Assembly (NCBI GenBank): GCA_029718625.1
Contig: CM056377.1
Location: 94,976,998-95,040,997, forward strand
Length of the DNA stretch: 64,000 nucleotides
Source of the DNA: Synaphobranchus kaupii
Taxonomy: Eukaryota; Chordata; Actinopteri; Anguilliformes; Synaphobranchidae
Direction of reading: 5' to 3'
Part shown: one piece after another, positions 36,511 through 45,526 of the stretch
How the letters are laid out: every line of letters starts with the position of its first letter
Position numbering within the stretch: position 1 is the first letter of the stretch
Notes under the pieces: model-generated
What the model saw: the letters and a program-made list of their open reading frames with translations, nothing else
Database searches by the model: none
Told to the model about the DNA's origin: nothing
Position numbers and translations under genes: made by a program

Positions 36511-39500
36511 AACCACTTAACCTGCAAAACCACTCTGGTAAACCAGCATAACTCATAACTATCAAGACCACATTAGTTGACCAGCTTAACCAGCCAGACC
36601 ACATTAGTTGACCAGCGTAACAAGCAAGACCAGCTTCACTGGTTTGAGATGCTTTTTCAGTAGGGTCTACAGCTATTTTACATAACATTTCTGTGCACTG
36701 TTTACATAACACTACAATCTGAAACTCTCCTAGAAGTTTTCACATTCCACATTGCGTAGGATGTAAACCTTGTTTCGGCCGAAAGCTGAACAATTTGCAG
36801 GTGCATACAGTACACTGTGTGAGCATAATACTAAAAGAGATTGCATCTGAAGTTCACAATTTATGGTATTTAAAACCAAAAGTCTGGAAAACCCAAATCG
36901 TCCATTAACTGCTTTCATACATTAGCAGAAAAAACTCCAGTTCCCCAAGTGAACTTGTGAACTTTTCAGACAATTTCCCACCCCCACCAAACCTATCACC
37001 AAAGTAGGTATTTTTCATGGAGATGTATAAGTAATGCATGAGTCGGAATTATGCTTTGAAACGGGCATCCTTTCTGATTGGCTAGACAACGTGGTACAAG
37101 TAGAGGACTATTTACTTTTTCCAATGCCAAATCTCCTATGGAAATCAATTCCAGTGTGCAAAGTGGCACTTGATAAGTACAGCATCAGTATTGTTTTCTG
37201 CTAAAGTGTGAACACACGGTAATGTACCAGGCCAGAGTAAACTACAGAGCACCTGAGCGTAAACAGATCTTTATTTACATTTAGGGAATGATGTAAAATT
37301 ATTACTATTCCCCAACACTAAGCTGAGTGCTTTACTATTCCCCAACACTAAGCTGAGTGCTTTACTATTCCCCAACACTAAGCTGAGTGCTTTACTATTC
37401 CCCAACACTAAGCTGAGTGCTTTACTATTCCCCAACACTAAGCTGAGTGCTTTACTATTCCCCAACACTAAGCTGAGTGCTTTACAATTCCCCAACACTA
37501 AGCTGAGTGCTTTACTATTCCCCAACACTAAGCTGAGTGCTTGTGAGTCTTTGCATAATATTGTCAATCATCATCGTCAATCACTTACAGTATATGAACA
37601 AACAAAATTAATTACATGTGTTCCCAACAAGGTTATAATTATAAAAACTAAGGTGAAAAGGTGCAAAGAAATCCTTACCGCCAACTGGTATAAATATAAA
37701 AATAGGAGTTTAAAAAGACTAGCTAACCCACTCTTAAAACTAACTAAAACTAAACTGAAATTTAAATAAAAATGGGAAACTAAATCAAATTTTTTTTTAG
37801 ATTATTCAGATAGGTTAGTTTATGTAGTTAAAATCAATAGCCTATTTAATAGTAATAGCCTATATTATAATATTTATATAATAGGCTATTAATATTAAAT
37901 TAAACTTATATTGAGAAACATTTTATTGTTAATATGAGATCTGTAACATCTTGACTGCATAAATAACAAAGCATTATAAATAGAAACATCTGCTGTGTTG
38001 GCTATGCCTTTACACGTGTCCAAACACACATAGATTTTTATTGTACCAAAGAACAAATTCGGATAAGAAAATATCAATGCCAAATGTTCCTGGAAACGTT
38101 GGTAAGCAGTTGGCTATGCATGCTTCGTGAATGAGGCCCATTATTTGTGTGAATGGAATGAAACACACAATTTCTAACACTTTACATCTGCATGCAACCC
38201 TGAATCCACATTCACATGGAAATAAAAATACAGCCAAATTGCTGTCCTAATTTATTGCCTCCAAAAAGGACCCATGTAACACATTTGGTTTCTGTATGTA
38301 ATGTGTCTTAGTGGTTATTGTTTCTAGATGGACAGAAACAAGTGTATTATTCTGTTTAGATTGCACTTGTGTAGTAATAAGACACACTCACTCAGTATGC
38401 AGATATTGTTAGTGTAGCTAAGGAATTTAGGGGTGTGAGAAGGTGATGAAATATGTTGAAATATACTGACAGAATGAGTTCAGAGAGGACAGTTTGAATT
38501 TTTTCTACTTTTAATATAGCTAAAATCAAATTACCAGTCTTCTCTCTTACTAACTAGATATATTTCATTTGACTTTTATAGAAAGCCACAGCTAGAGTGA
38601 AACAGATAAATGGAAAGGAACTGAGTGAAGACTGCAGCCACTTTCAAATTCAGAAACAAGAAGAACAAAAAAACTCCTTGGAGGCTGTAACCATGGAGAC
38701 CAGCCAGCTATCTGAAATGGCCAATGTAATTGAATATAAAATGGATTCTGTGGAAAAAGGGATTACTGAATATACGGGCTTGATTGAGGAAGCTGATTTC
38801 TCTGATTCTGTAGAAACAAGTGTGATGGATGTCATTTTGGCAGACTTACCAGAAGGCACAACTGGAACTGATGAGCACAACGAGTTATCAAATGGGGATG
38901 AGACCAACAATCCTTTTCATAAAGAGGCTATTGCCTTAGAGACAGGATATGACGAACTCAACCGAACCGAATCCATCACCTCATCCATTTCTGATACACC
39001 CTCTAGCACTGGAAGCGTTTATGAAAATGAACTGGTTCACAAGAGACAAGACCCGCCCAACCATGAGACACCTGATAATGCTGTGCGCACCAAAGATGGT
39101 GCTGAAGACAACTGTGTTACAGAGAAAGCTGAACTTGTACCACAGGAGGTCACTCAAAATATGGACCAAATCAAAACACAACAGTCCATCTTAGAGCAGT
39201 GCAACAGAGAGGATGCCTCGCCTGACATCTCCTCAGAATCATGCTATGAGTTTGAGGACAACAGCTGCCTCTGCGTTGAAATCGTTGCTGCTTCCTCTGA
39301 CGGTGAGGCCGATGAGAAATGGAGGACAATATTCTCCTCCTCTATTAACAAAGAAGATGACGATGATTATGATTTCTTTTTGGGCAACAGCCTCGAGCAG
39401 AGTGCCCGGGATCTTTTCATTCAAAAAAGTGACTCGAAAGAGGACAAAACCAAACAAGGAGTTGAGGCAGAAATCCCAGAAGGTGGGCAAGTCCTAGCAG

Positions 39501-41188
39501 AACCAGACCACCTAATAGACAATGACTTACAGATGCAGGAACACCTCTATAATGCCTCTCCCATTCATGGGTTGTCAAAAAAAATTTCTGAGAACGAGCT
39601 CTTGCAGGTTTCAAAACAGAACATGCACCCAAATCACTCAGTGAAGGTTGACCCAAACAAGAAGGTCCCCAATGACTACTGTGTGATTCAAGAAACAAAG
39701 AGTGAAAACGTCAGCACAGAGCACGTGGATTTCCGAGTTGCCCGGAAACAGTGGTTGAAGATGGAAGAGCAGACCAAATGCCAGATACAGCAGCCTGCTG
39801 CCAAACAGGGCACATGCCAGGGCGGACACAGCTTTATGTACACCCCTGTCCGAAACATTGAAAAGCCTAAAAAGGATCCCGAATTTGAGAGTTTGGGGCT
39901 GAGGGAGTATGCTCACACACAGTTCAGCCCATGTTCCGAGGACTCTGGCCTGGATGACTCCAGCTACAGGTCTCCTTTTGATGACCCAGAGACGCCTATC
40001 GAGAGGGAAATCCGTCTGGCAATGGAACGGGAGGAGAGCCTCAGGCGGGAGAGGGGGATCTTTAAACCACCAAATGCTACCAAATGCACACAGGATGCCA
40101 AACCCGTCATTCTTCTTCCAGGTAAATTTGATAAAAGGCTGTGCCAAGAGGTGGAGGAGAAGAGAAAGATGTTTGAGAGCCAGGAGGACAGCTGCAGATT
40201 CCCAAAGTCTCCGAGTGCTTTGACACCATCCTTCATCATTACATCTTCGCCATCAAAGGGCCAGTTATACCATGAGGTGGCAGCTAATAACATAATCATC
40301 CTAGAGCCTGATACCTACCCTACCAGCCCCAGAAAAGGCCCCAAGGATGGTGGTCTTCTTTACCCAGTGGCAAAGAAATCCGATGAGTGGCTTACAGAGG
40401 TATCTAACTTGATCATACTGGAGACACCCAGCCTGAAAATCAGCCGCAGTGCGTCTGAGTTCTGCTTGAATACTGTTGGGCAGGAGACACAGGAGAGCAC
40501 ATTCCTGAACAACCCCTTCTTCAAACTGCGGTCCAGAAGCACCCAGTCTCTCGTTGACCAGGAGATACAGATGGTTAGAAAAAGAGAGGAAGAGCTAAAA
40601 AGGCAAAGGGCAAGTCTCTATTCAAAAGAAAACTACAGCACGGTTCTGGTGTCCCCAAATCTACTTGACAACTTTGATAATTCAGGTATGTGAATGTAGA
40701 ACACAATATATTTCAATACCAGATAAAGATAGTATGGAAATTATGTGGTATGAATATATCGTATTTAAGCAGCAGTTCCATTGCAGTGCTGATCATTAGT
40801 ACAGAAACAGTATCTACTCCTATGTTTCCAGTCTCTGTGAATGAAAGTGAAAATCAATTAATTCAGCTTTTGAGCTCTTTTCAACAGAACTCCCAGTGAG
40901 ATGCAAGTCTTCACCTTCATCACCACTAAAGACTTCCCACAAGATGGATCGTTCCACACTCTCCTGTGAAAATAAGGTAAATCCTTTTTATTCATAATCC
41001 CTTTCCCTGCAAAAAATACAACCAAAGTACTATTGTGCATAATTTATGTAAAGAAATGGTTCTCTTGGAAACCACCTAGTTATTCAAGTGACTTTCTTCC
41101 ATAGTTTCCCGAAAATTTCTCTGGAGGACGGCGCAAGAGTGCCATGGCCTTGCGCTGGGAGGCGGGTATGTTCACAAATATCGAGTGA
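8923..41188 (+). CDS. Palmdelphin-AKAP2/MISP-like fusion isoform (11 coding exons, 1315 aa)
   Basis: Joined exons: 8923-8967, 10087-10167, 18227-18357, 22967-23081, 23576-23600, 23708-23824, 24436-25515, 35363-35439, 38582-40685, 40888-40976 and 41105-41188; total 3948 nt, in frame throughout. Exon 7 leaves at an internal donor (CACAG/gtatag) in phase 1. Exon 8 enters in phase 1 and leaves in phase 0, and exon 9 enters in phase 0. The CaaX box is spliced out. The C-terminal portion, about residues 532-1315, is AKAP2/MISP-like: ETPIEREIRLAMEREESLRR near 1027-1046, NPFFKLRSRSTQSL near 1201, and an end of RRKSAMALRWEAGMF. This mirrors the mammalian PALM2-AKAP2 fusion. The sequence shows the exons and their phase fit; use of the junction in RNA is inferred. 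An AKAP-like-only transcript is also possible. Confidence 0.83.
10087..10167 (+). CDS. palmd: palmd coding exon 2
   Basis: Residues 16-42, beginning DKRKIQEDIAKKRR: coiled-coil start. The acceptor is atccacag and the donor gtatgg; 27 whole codons, phase 0 to 0. The following 8-kb intron carries the nested Tc1/R2-type insertion. Confidence 0.95.
10765..11390. repeat. Dispersed repeat with long internal inverted arms
   Basis: Starts with the widespread fish-repeat phrase tggtcctcaaccctggtcct. The stretch around 10910-10960 (agccacattatgttagtaat, agctatgcatgcc) is matched in reverse complement at about 11270-11330. The arms have diverged. Confidence 0.65.
12100..12917 (-). pseudogene. Tc1 transposase C-terminal part (decayed)
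   Basis: On the minus strand, fragments recall the Tc1 catalytic domain: a region after 12330 reading like [15 protein letters not shown], and end sequence around 12100-12200 ending LAKGG. Several stops and shifts break it. The matching N-terminal part is at about 16440-16579. Confidence 0.8.
12918..13470 (-). repeat. 3'-end direct repeat, copy A
   Basis: Nearly identical to 15917-16434, apart from an extra stretch of about 35 bp near 12990-13025 and scattered substitutions. It contains the endonuclease C-terminus and the element's 3' end. Confidence 0.9.
13118..13690 (-). pseudogene. Restriction-like endonuclease domain of the R2-type element
   Basis: A 190-codon frame containing LRPDIVLWAAEEKSVLLVEL and TVPWEE: the RPD...E core of the PD-(D/E)XK nuclease found in R2/NeSL-type elements. 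The RPD codons lie at about 13457-13465. The frame is intact to the end, KTWGAGKS, but is cut off from the RT by a frameshift. Confidence 0.82.
13510..15015 (-). pseudogene. Reverse transcriptase of the R2-type element (broken)
   Basis: An open 501-codon frame. From about residue 95 it reads as RT: ARSAAAPGPNGIPYRLYKNC, ISQFRSIALLNVEGKIFFAV, VVWLDLANAYGSVPHQL, then YMDD at 14011-14022 (catalytic aspartates) and ARMKFKPCKSRSLSL. The first about 95 and last about 75 codons are out-of-frame readings, so true frameshifts lie near 14740 and 13750. It copies element RNA into DNA at the cut site. Confidence 0.85.
14585..15157 (-). pseudogene. Basic region before the RT of the R2-type element
   Basis: A Lys/Arg/Glu-rich frame (ERIQRRRKRKEKERANFFRN, then PFRFARGLL) that leads up to the RT in a different frame. 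An upstream piece in a third frame (15154-15456) ends LFSEILNAAAG. The family normally has one continuous protein here, so these are breaks. Confidence 0.7.
15917..16434 (-). repeat. 3'-end direct repeat, copy B (5'-truncated element copy)
   Basis: Matches 12918-13470 in the same orientation and stops within the RPDIVLW codons. Its endonuclease tail is still open (KRAKYADLVAECREGGWSAR). It lies directly 5' of the longer copy, giving a head-to-tail pair. Confidence 0.9.
16435..16579 (-). pseudogene. Tc1 transposase N-terminal part
   Basis: Minus strand from the ATG at 16579-16577: MGKIREHTNQMREKCIELHK then SGNGYKK, the first helix-turn-helix of a Tc1 transposase, followed by a frameshift. The retrotransposon insertion point is at 16434/16435. 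Confidence 0.8.
17700..18050. repeat. Degenerate tandem repeat (about 50-75 bp units)
   Basis: The phrase ttaacacagggtgagag recurs with changes near 17752, 17813, 17862, 17897, 17971 and 18022. The spacer between phrases varies. Palmdelphin intron 2. Confidence 0.65.
18227..18357 (+). CDS. palmd: palmd coding exon 3
   Basis: Begins KKALREQWLMDGLS and ends SNIHR; 131 nt, phase 0 to 2. The acceptor is catacag and the donor gtgacc. Rich in Gln/Glu/Lys with heptad-like spacing, continuing the coiled coil. A GCGT/TG microsatellite begins about 35 bp downstream in the intron. Confidence 0.95.
18389..18494. repeat. (TG)n-(GCGT)n-(TG)n microsatellite
   Basis: A run of tgcg units at about 18429-18463 flanked by TG repeats; close downstream of palmdelphin exon 3. 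Confidence 0.98.
19348..21289. mobile_element. Probable nonautonomous DNA transposon with GGGCCC ends
   Basis: The left end GGGCCCTATCTTACACCC is followed by GCGC-rich repeats (cggcgcaaagcggcgctaac). The right end has the inverse pattern (gcgccaag...aagatggggcccc). Interior about 1.9 kb, AT-rich, no transposase recognised. It resembles fish Harbinger-type elements, but I could not fix a target duplication. Confidence 0.55.
22967..23081 (+). CDS. palmd: palmd coding exon 4
   Basis: One base completes the Arg codon from exon 3; 38 codons follow from MEIEIEVLEK to VERTAEDIIK. The acceptor is gcttgcag and the donor gtattg, leaving in phase 0. This is the most conserved end of the paralemmin coiled coil. 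Confidence 0.95.
23576..23600 (+). CDS. palmd: palmd coding exon 5 (25-nt micro-exon)
   Basis: Encodes AVNADIPQ plus the first base of a Glu codon. The acceptor is cctcgcag and the donor gtaaag; phase 0 to 1. It is too short to stand out alone, but it is the piece that makes exon 4 (phase 0) compatible with exon 6 (phase 1). Confidence 0.85.
23708..23824 (+). CDS. palmd: palmd coding exon 6
   Basis: Encodes EPIQYIYSAIPDIPKSYKPS through DDQPKQ; 117 nt, phase 1 to 1. The motif IPDIPKSYKPS corresponds to IPDLPKSY in known palmdelphins. The acceptor is tgttatag and the donor gtatgg. Confidence 0.93.
24436..25556 (+). CDS. palmd: palmd large exon 7 with CaaX end and an internal alternative donor
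   Basis: Begins ALFAVEINVEKDMRTGES; the acceptor is ctccacag. It carries the KVYDDGRKSVYAL block, YHEPVF, a low-complexity Ser/Pro/Gln region and TEPVTMIFMGYQ. Read to its end it closes with KKQRCSLM and a TAA at 25554-25556. A consensus donor (CACAG/gtatag) at 25515/25516 lets it be shortened to 1080 nt in phase 1 for the fusion isoform. Confidence 0.95.
25513..25519 (+). promoter_or_regulatory. palmd: Alternative splice donor inside the CaaX exon
   Basis: CACAG/gtatag with the cut after 25515. Using it removes the last 13 residues with the CaaX box and leaves phase 1, matching exon 8. Ignoring it gives the prenylated isoform. Confidence 0.8.
26351..26356 (+). terminator. palmd: Candidate polyadenylation signal for the CaaX isoform
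   Basis: An AATAAA about 0.8 kb past the stop at 25556. Further AATAAA-rich sequence lies at about 28254-28270. The CaaX isoform must end somewhere in this intron. Confidence 0.3.
28989..29022. repeat. (ATT)n microsatellite
   Basis: About 10 ATT units in the long intron after palmdelphin exon 7. Confidence 0.9.
35363..35439 (+). CDS. Linker exon 8 of the palmd/AKAP2-like fusion
   Basis: 77 nt, phase 1 to 0, acceptor tctattcag, donor gtctgt. With the G from exon 7 it reads GPTRNKPFVEIMRKKYGRLA and then IFYLSQ. The other two frames contain stops, and only this one fits both neighbours. The peptide is basic and aromatic. I do not recognise a named domain. It could also be a 5' coding exon for a separate AKAP2-like transcript. 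Confidence 0.7.
36189..36292. repeat. 31-bp tandem repeat with hairpin units (3 copies)
   Basis: Each unit contains atgctggtcaccagcat, a perfect 8-bp inverted repeat around one base. Related ccagc/gctgg phrases recur at 36575-36640, suggesting one larger decayed repeat spanning about 36190-36665. Confidence 0.8.
36483..36511. repeat. (CA)n microsatellite
   Basis: About 13 CA units preceded by tctctct. Confidence 0.95.
36530..36665. repeat. Decayed gaccag/ccagc-type repeat
   Basis: Two near-copies of gaccacattagttgaccagc at about 36566 and 36596, then a tail tttttcagtagggtctac. Looks like the end of a fish MITE; the other end is not clear. Confidence 0.5.
37302..37542. repeat. 30-bp minisatellite, about 8 copies
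   Basis: Tandem unit agctgagtgc + tttactattc + cccaacacta. Copies are identical except one with tttacaattc at 37481-37490. It lies in the intron between exons 8 and 9 of the palmd/AKAP2-like unit. On the minus strand it reads as a repeated 10-residue frame, which I do not regard as a gene. Confidence 0.97.
38582..40685 (+). CDS. Large AKAP2/MISP-like exon 9
   Basis: 701 codons plus one base, acceptor acttttatag, donor TTCAG/gtatgt. It is acidic and Ser-rich in its first two thirds, with WRTIFSSSINKEDDDDYDFF near 39333-39392. The conserved C-terminal family block follows: EDSGLDDSSYRSPFDDPETP, then IEREIRLAMEREESLRRERG, a short charged helix VEEKRKMFESQ, ISRSASEF, NPFFKLRSRSTQSL and MVRKREEELKRQRASLYS. 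These match the AKAP2 C-terminal domain family (AKAP2, MISP, MISP3). An in-frame ATG with strong context (aaccATGG) at 38692 could start a standalone protein. Confidence 0.92.
40888..40976 (+). CDS. AKAP2-like exon 10
   Basis: 89 nt, phase 1 to 0, encoding ELPVRCKSSPSSPLKTSHKM and then DRSTLSCENK. The acceptor is tttcaacag and the donor gtaaat. It is Ser/Pro/Lys-rich, typical of the linker before the final family motif. Confidence 0.88.
41105..41188 (+). CDS. AKAP2-like terminal coding exon 11
   Basis: Encodes FPENFSGGRRKSAMALRWEA and then GMFTNIE, with TGA at 41186-41188; the acceptor is cttccatag. The RKSAxALRWEAG ending is the signature close of AKAP2. The tail is shorter and less acidic than I recall for mammalian AKAP2. 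Confidence 0.92.
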   Translation, partial: FPENFSGGRRKSAMALRWEAGMFTNIE

Positions 41189-44100
41189 CACAGAGGATGC
41201 CATGGAAAGACACAATTTCTATATTTTCGCTCTATTTCATCAGAAATTATAAAATGCTGCAGTTTGGTCATGTAAAAGCATAAACCTTGCTGTTTGTGTG
41301 GTGTCATCCACATATGGGTGATACGTTGAAGAGGCAGATCATAGTATTGTGCAAACGCCAAGATGCCTGGATGTTTTATGAATGTAGTGTTAGTCCAGTT
41401 ATTCACTCTAGTGAGTATTTAAAGCATATTTTAATGTACTGTCTTGGATAAAAAGATGTATTTATTGTATTTTCGTATAGTATTTTCTCCAAAAGTAAAA
41501 TATTTGTAATTTTCCTTGCACAGACAAATAGCCGACCAGTTTTAAACTGTAAAACTACAAACACACAGTTCCAAACAATTACATTCCATAGTTACAGGTA
41601 ATTAAAATTTTGTCCAATTTGCCACAGGTAACTTCTATTTCAGATGCATTACAAAATGGAAAAAAGTAAAAATAACACCAAATGCACTCAAAACACAACA
41701 GTCCATCAATTTATTTTTAGCCAGTGTACCCAATAACTGTGACCCTTTTACAAATGATTTCCTACAAATGTATTTACACAAATGAAGATGCACACACCAC
41801 CCAAGTCATGGTATTTGTGTTTTCCAACAATTGTAATGCCCTCTTTTTGAATCAAGTCTTTTTGAACATTTTTTAATTTTTTTCCACTGACCCCTACTTC
41901 CATGTCCCCGCCAATATGTAGTACAGCCCTTTCAACATTGATTTTCTATGGAACATAAAGATCAGCTTTCTCTGTATGGAGATGTTCTTTGCCAATGACT
42001 CGACTACTTTAGTTGTACAGGCCTATTGAAATGTAAGCAATCATAGTCTTCAACAAGAAAATAAAGAACTTGTGAATTTCAGTAAGAAAAAGAATCCAAA
42101 ATGTAGTCAAAATACAATATATGACAATGCCGAGTGATTTTGAACCGAGGAAGCTGGGAAAACAACTATAGTGGAATTGCTAAGTAGCCCATTGAAGACG
42201 TCAGATATCCAGGTAATTTAGCTAGAGACCCTTAGAAAAAGAGAGACAACGGGCCAAAGGAGCATAATTGACTTGTATGGGGAAAATATACATGATGAAC
42301 AATTGTTGACAGATTGTTCAAATAAATTATAGACATGGACCTTTTTATGTGACATCAAGTGACGGTACACTTTTAGAAACGAAAGGTCCTGGAAGCAATG
42401 AAAAGGGCATAATACTACTAATGCAAACTGTTAATAGTGTCATGGTAAAAGCAGTTAATATGGCTAGGCTATTTAACCATTAGACTACTGGTTGATGTCC
42501 TCTGAACCATAAAGAAACCTGAGCTAATATTAGCAAAGTATTATCTATACAAAATAGCGTTTGATGTTGACTCTGACGAGACCACTAGCTTTCAAGCAAG
42601 GTGTAGATACTATAATTTAAAGTAATAATTTCTGCTATGTAACTAGCTGAGCGAACATTAGCGACAAGTAACTACTTTTGCTGGAGAGCTATCTAATTAT
42701 CTAACATAATTTGTTAAAGTGCTAGCCTGCTGTCATGACAACTATTGCAACAATATTAATTCACAATATAACAGTAACACGCTTATAATTCACCACCAGA
42801 AAATTGCATTAGACAGTTTCATTGAATCCATGCTGGTTGTTCTTGATCGTACACGTGTTTCGTTTGGCCTATCCTTTGTTGCAGAGCTGGTGGTAGTAGG
42901 CTAGCCTACCTAACTGATGTATCCTTCCTTGCATTGTGTCATTGTTTTATCTGAGCAGAGCTGGTGCAGCGTTAAAAATTACGCATTTAAAAATTTTAGC
43001 TAAAATATGTATTTAAATTAATGATCTATTTGTATTATCTAGTTGCCTTTACCTGTTTTTCTTAAGTTTGTAGGCCCAATATTGTCTAGACCAGTTAATT
43101 AGGCCTAGGCCTACTATAATTTTAGCCCACTTTCCCGAAAGCCGATATTGCGGATATGCATTCAGACTAGGCTACGCCCTTATGCTACAAAAACATATGA
43201 AGCATATTTTAAAGTATTCCATTCTGTTAAGTAGGCTACATTGAATTTCTATTTCAATGCTTGCAAACTCAATAGCTTATGCATTTAACCTGACAGAATG
43301 ATGAATATCACTAAATAATAATTAAATATCTACTGTAGGCCTACATGCTAAATATAGCCTCTACAGTTCAACTCGCATGGGAATTTCAAGAGTGAAGATA
43401 GGCACAAACTTCAGGGTATTGAATCTGGGGTTTAGAAGAAGGCTGACTAACAGTCTGCTTAGAGTCTGTAGGGAAATTTTGAAATGTTGTACTATACGTT
43501 ACCAATGAGCAGAATACTGTCAAAATACTTGCATAATATTGTGACAATGTTGACTGCTGCAGATTTACTTTTATTTATTATTTAAATAAAAGTATTTAAA
43601 GTTATTTAACTTTAAATATTTTCCCCACTGAAGTCAATGGAGCAATTGCCCGTTCGCCTGTCATTGTAAGGGAAATCTATGATGCCTGACATCACACTGG
43701 CTAATCATACGACATTCAATTTTCGCTGCCCAAGCAAAAATGTGTAAATCAGTTTAAGCCAACACATTTGCGATGTCTTACAATGTTGTGTATTTGTATG
43801 CTTTTCTGTGCAGCCATTTTTGCTTACAATATGTAGTACAAACCAGTATTGCGAGCTTTGTATGAATTTCAAATATTTAAAGCTGTGTGAAGAAATTGAT
43901 TTAGAGGACAGAAGCATTAGCTTATTTATGAAGTTGATCTTTTGGAGGGGTGGAAAGTATTGTACATGATGCAAGTGTCAAAATATTTCTTCAAAATAAA
44001 GATATATGGACAAAACAAGGTCCCTTTTGTCATCCGTGAAAGTTGATGAATGTCTTGCTGTGCTTTTAAACACTGCCTCTAAAAAGCCTGAAACAGATGC

Positions 44101-45433
44101 ATTAGGCATCAGTTACAATACAATAGAACGTTACAATAGAAAGGCTAATGGACACTAATGTGAAAACAACAATATACTTATTTAATTGCACAGCCTAAAA
44201 ATGAAAAAAAGAACTGTAAAGAACTGAAAGGTGTTGTGAGGACAGGGTACTGATGTAACTACGGGCAGCAGGAAGGCCTTTAAAAGCCCTGCAGAAAAGC
44301 CAATCCCCACATGATTATAGCTCTTGCTTAGTGCATTCTATCAAAAGGCAACAACCCCACTTCAGAACAATCCCAAAGTTCTAATGCTGCCCACCTGCAT
44401 CAACAGGCTTGACAGGTTTATATTTTCTGAGAAGGTACATGCTATAAAAACAGTCTTAAAAAATCTTAAAAGCATTTAACCCTTGCTTTTTAAAAGCATC
44501 TAAACAGTGCATAGCAGGAAATAAATCTTTCCTCGGGGAAAAAAACAACCTAAAGCTTTAATTGATTATCAATTATAAATGGTGTTAAAATGCATATTAT
44601 TCTATCTATCTATACTAAATTCTGATAAATTACTTACAATTACCATTATAAATGTAAAAACTTTGATGTATATGTAATATTCATTTTAAATAATTCTTCC
44701 AAGGGACAGTATTAGTCCTTCCACTTTTAAACATAGTAATCGTGTAGTGTTCATATCACCCTTTAAAAATAATTAATACACACCTTGTGCATTTATGTTA
44801 AATTTTGGAGCTACAAATATAGAAACAAGTGGTTGTAACATCAAAAGTTCAGAGCAGCAATATTTTCAGTATGTTTAAAATGCTAGTTTTTGTGAATGCA
44901 AAAAAAAGAGAAACCAGATCACAGAAAATGTTACTTATTTTGGTCTTAAAAATGAAGTAGCCTGTTCCACCCTGCAAGCTAAGCTGAACAGAAATCAGAA
45001 ATGAAGTGTTAATCTGCACAAAAGGCACAATACTGCTTGCAAGGCGGGTAAGTAAATACATTGTACAAATTACTAGTGTTCAAGTATAATCCTCATGTAC
45101 ATCCAAAAATATTCAAGTCATTCTCAGAGCATTTCTCCACACCTGTCTAGCGCCAATCAACATTAAAGAAACCACTCCTATATTTAGATGTAGAAATTGT
45201 GCATTGCTTTGAAGTACTTTGAACCAGACGTACAGCTACAAATCCTTCCGCTAGCCCAGCGATCAGTGCAGTCAGTCGCAGAACACTTAGCATTGTGCGT
45301 TACATTTTGCAGCATTAGGAAGAGATTTAAAAATGAGGTCATGTATTGCGTTGTTCTCAGTTTGTGATTTATGATTGGAAGCGTGAGATTGGGTTGCCAG
45401 GCTTAAGCAGGATGATTGGGGTATCCTCCTCCA
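41189..45433. other. Convergent 3' UTRs and spacer between the AKAP2-like end and FRRS1
   Basis: Both genes point into this interval. No other coding sequence recognised. Very AT-rich, with runs of TA-rich sequence near 42600-43300. Confidence 0.6.
42060..42065 (+). terminator. Candidate polyadenylation signal for the AKAP2-like end
   Basis: AATAAA, 870 bp past the TGA at 41188. Another AATAAA is at 43995-44000. Which is used cannot be told from sequence. Confidence 0.35.
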
Positions 45434-45526
45434 TCAGACACTGCTTATGAAGTACAGGAGAGTGCTCAGTAGAGCCACATTCCCACTAAGGAAGACCCCC
45501 AACACGACCTTTTTAAACACACTGTC
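45434..45526 (-). CDS. frrs1: frrs1 terminal coding exon 16
   Basis: [20 protein letters not shown] then [10 protein letters not shown] and TGA, a final hydrophobic segment. Acceptor tttgcag. The 3' UTR runs to lower coordinates; I did not fix its end. Confidence 0.93.
   Translation of the reverse strand, partial: DSVFKKVVLGVFLSGNVALLSTLLYFISSV

Noticed and set aside
37302..37542. Regular direct repeats that look like a CRISPR array
   Set aside because: Units are contiguous with no unique spacers, and the genome is eukaryotic; this is a minisatellite.
37271..37567. 98-residue minus-strand frame with ten-residue repeats
   Set aside because: The frame exists only because the repeat unit is 30 bp; no start context, splice site or homology supports it.
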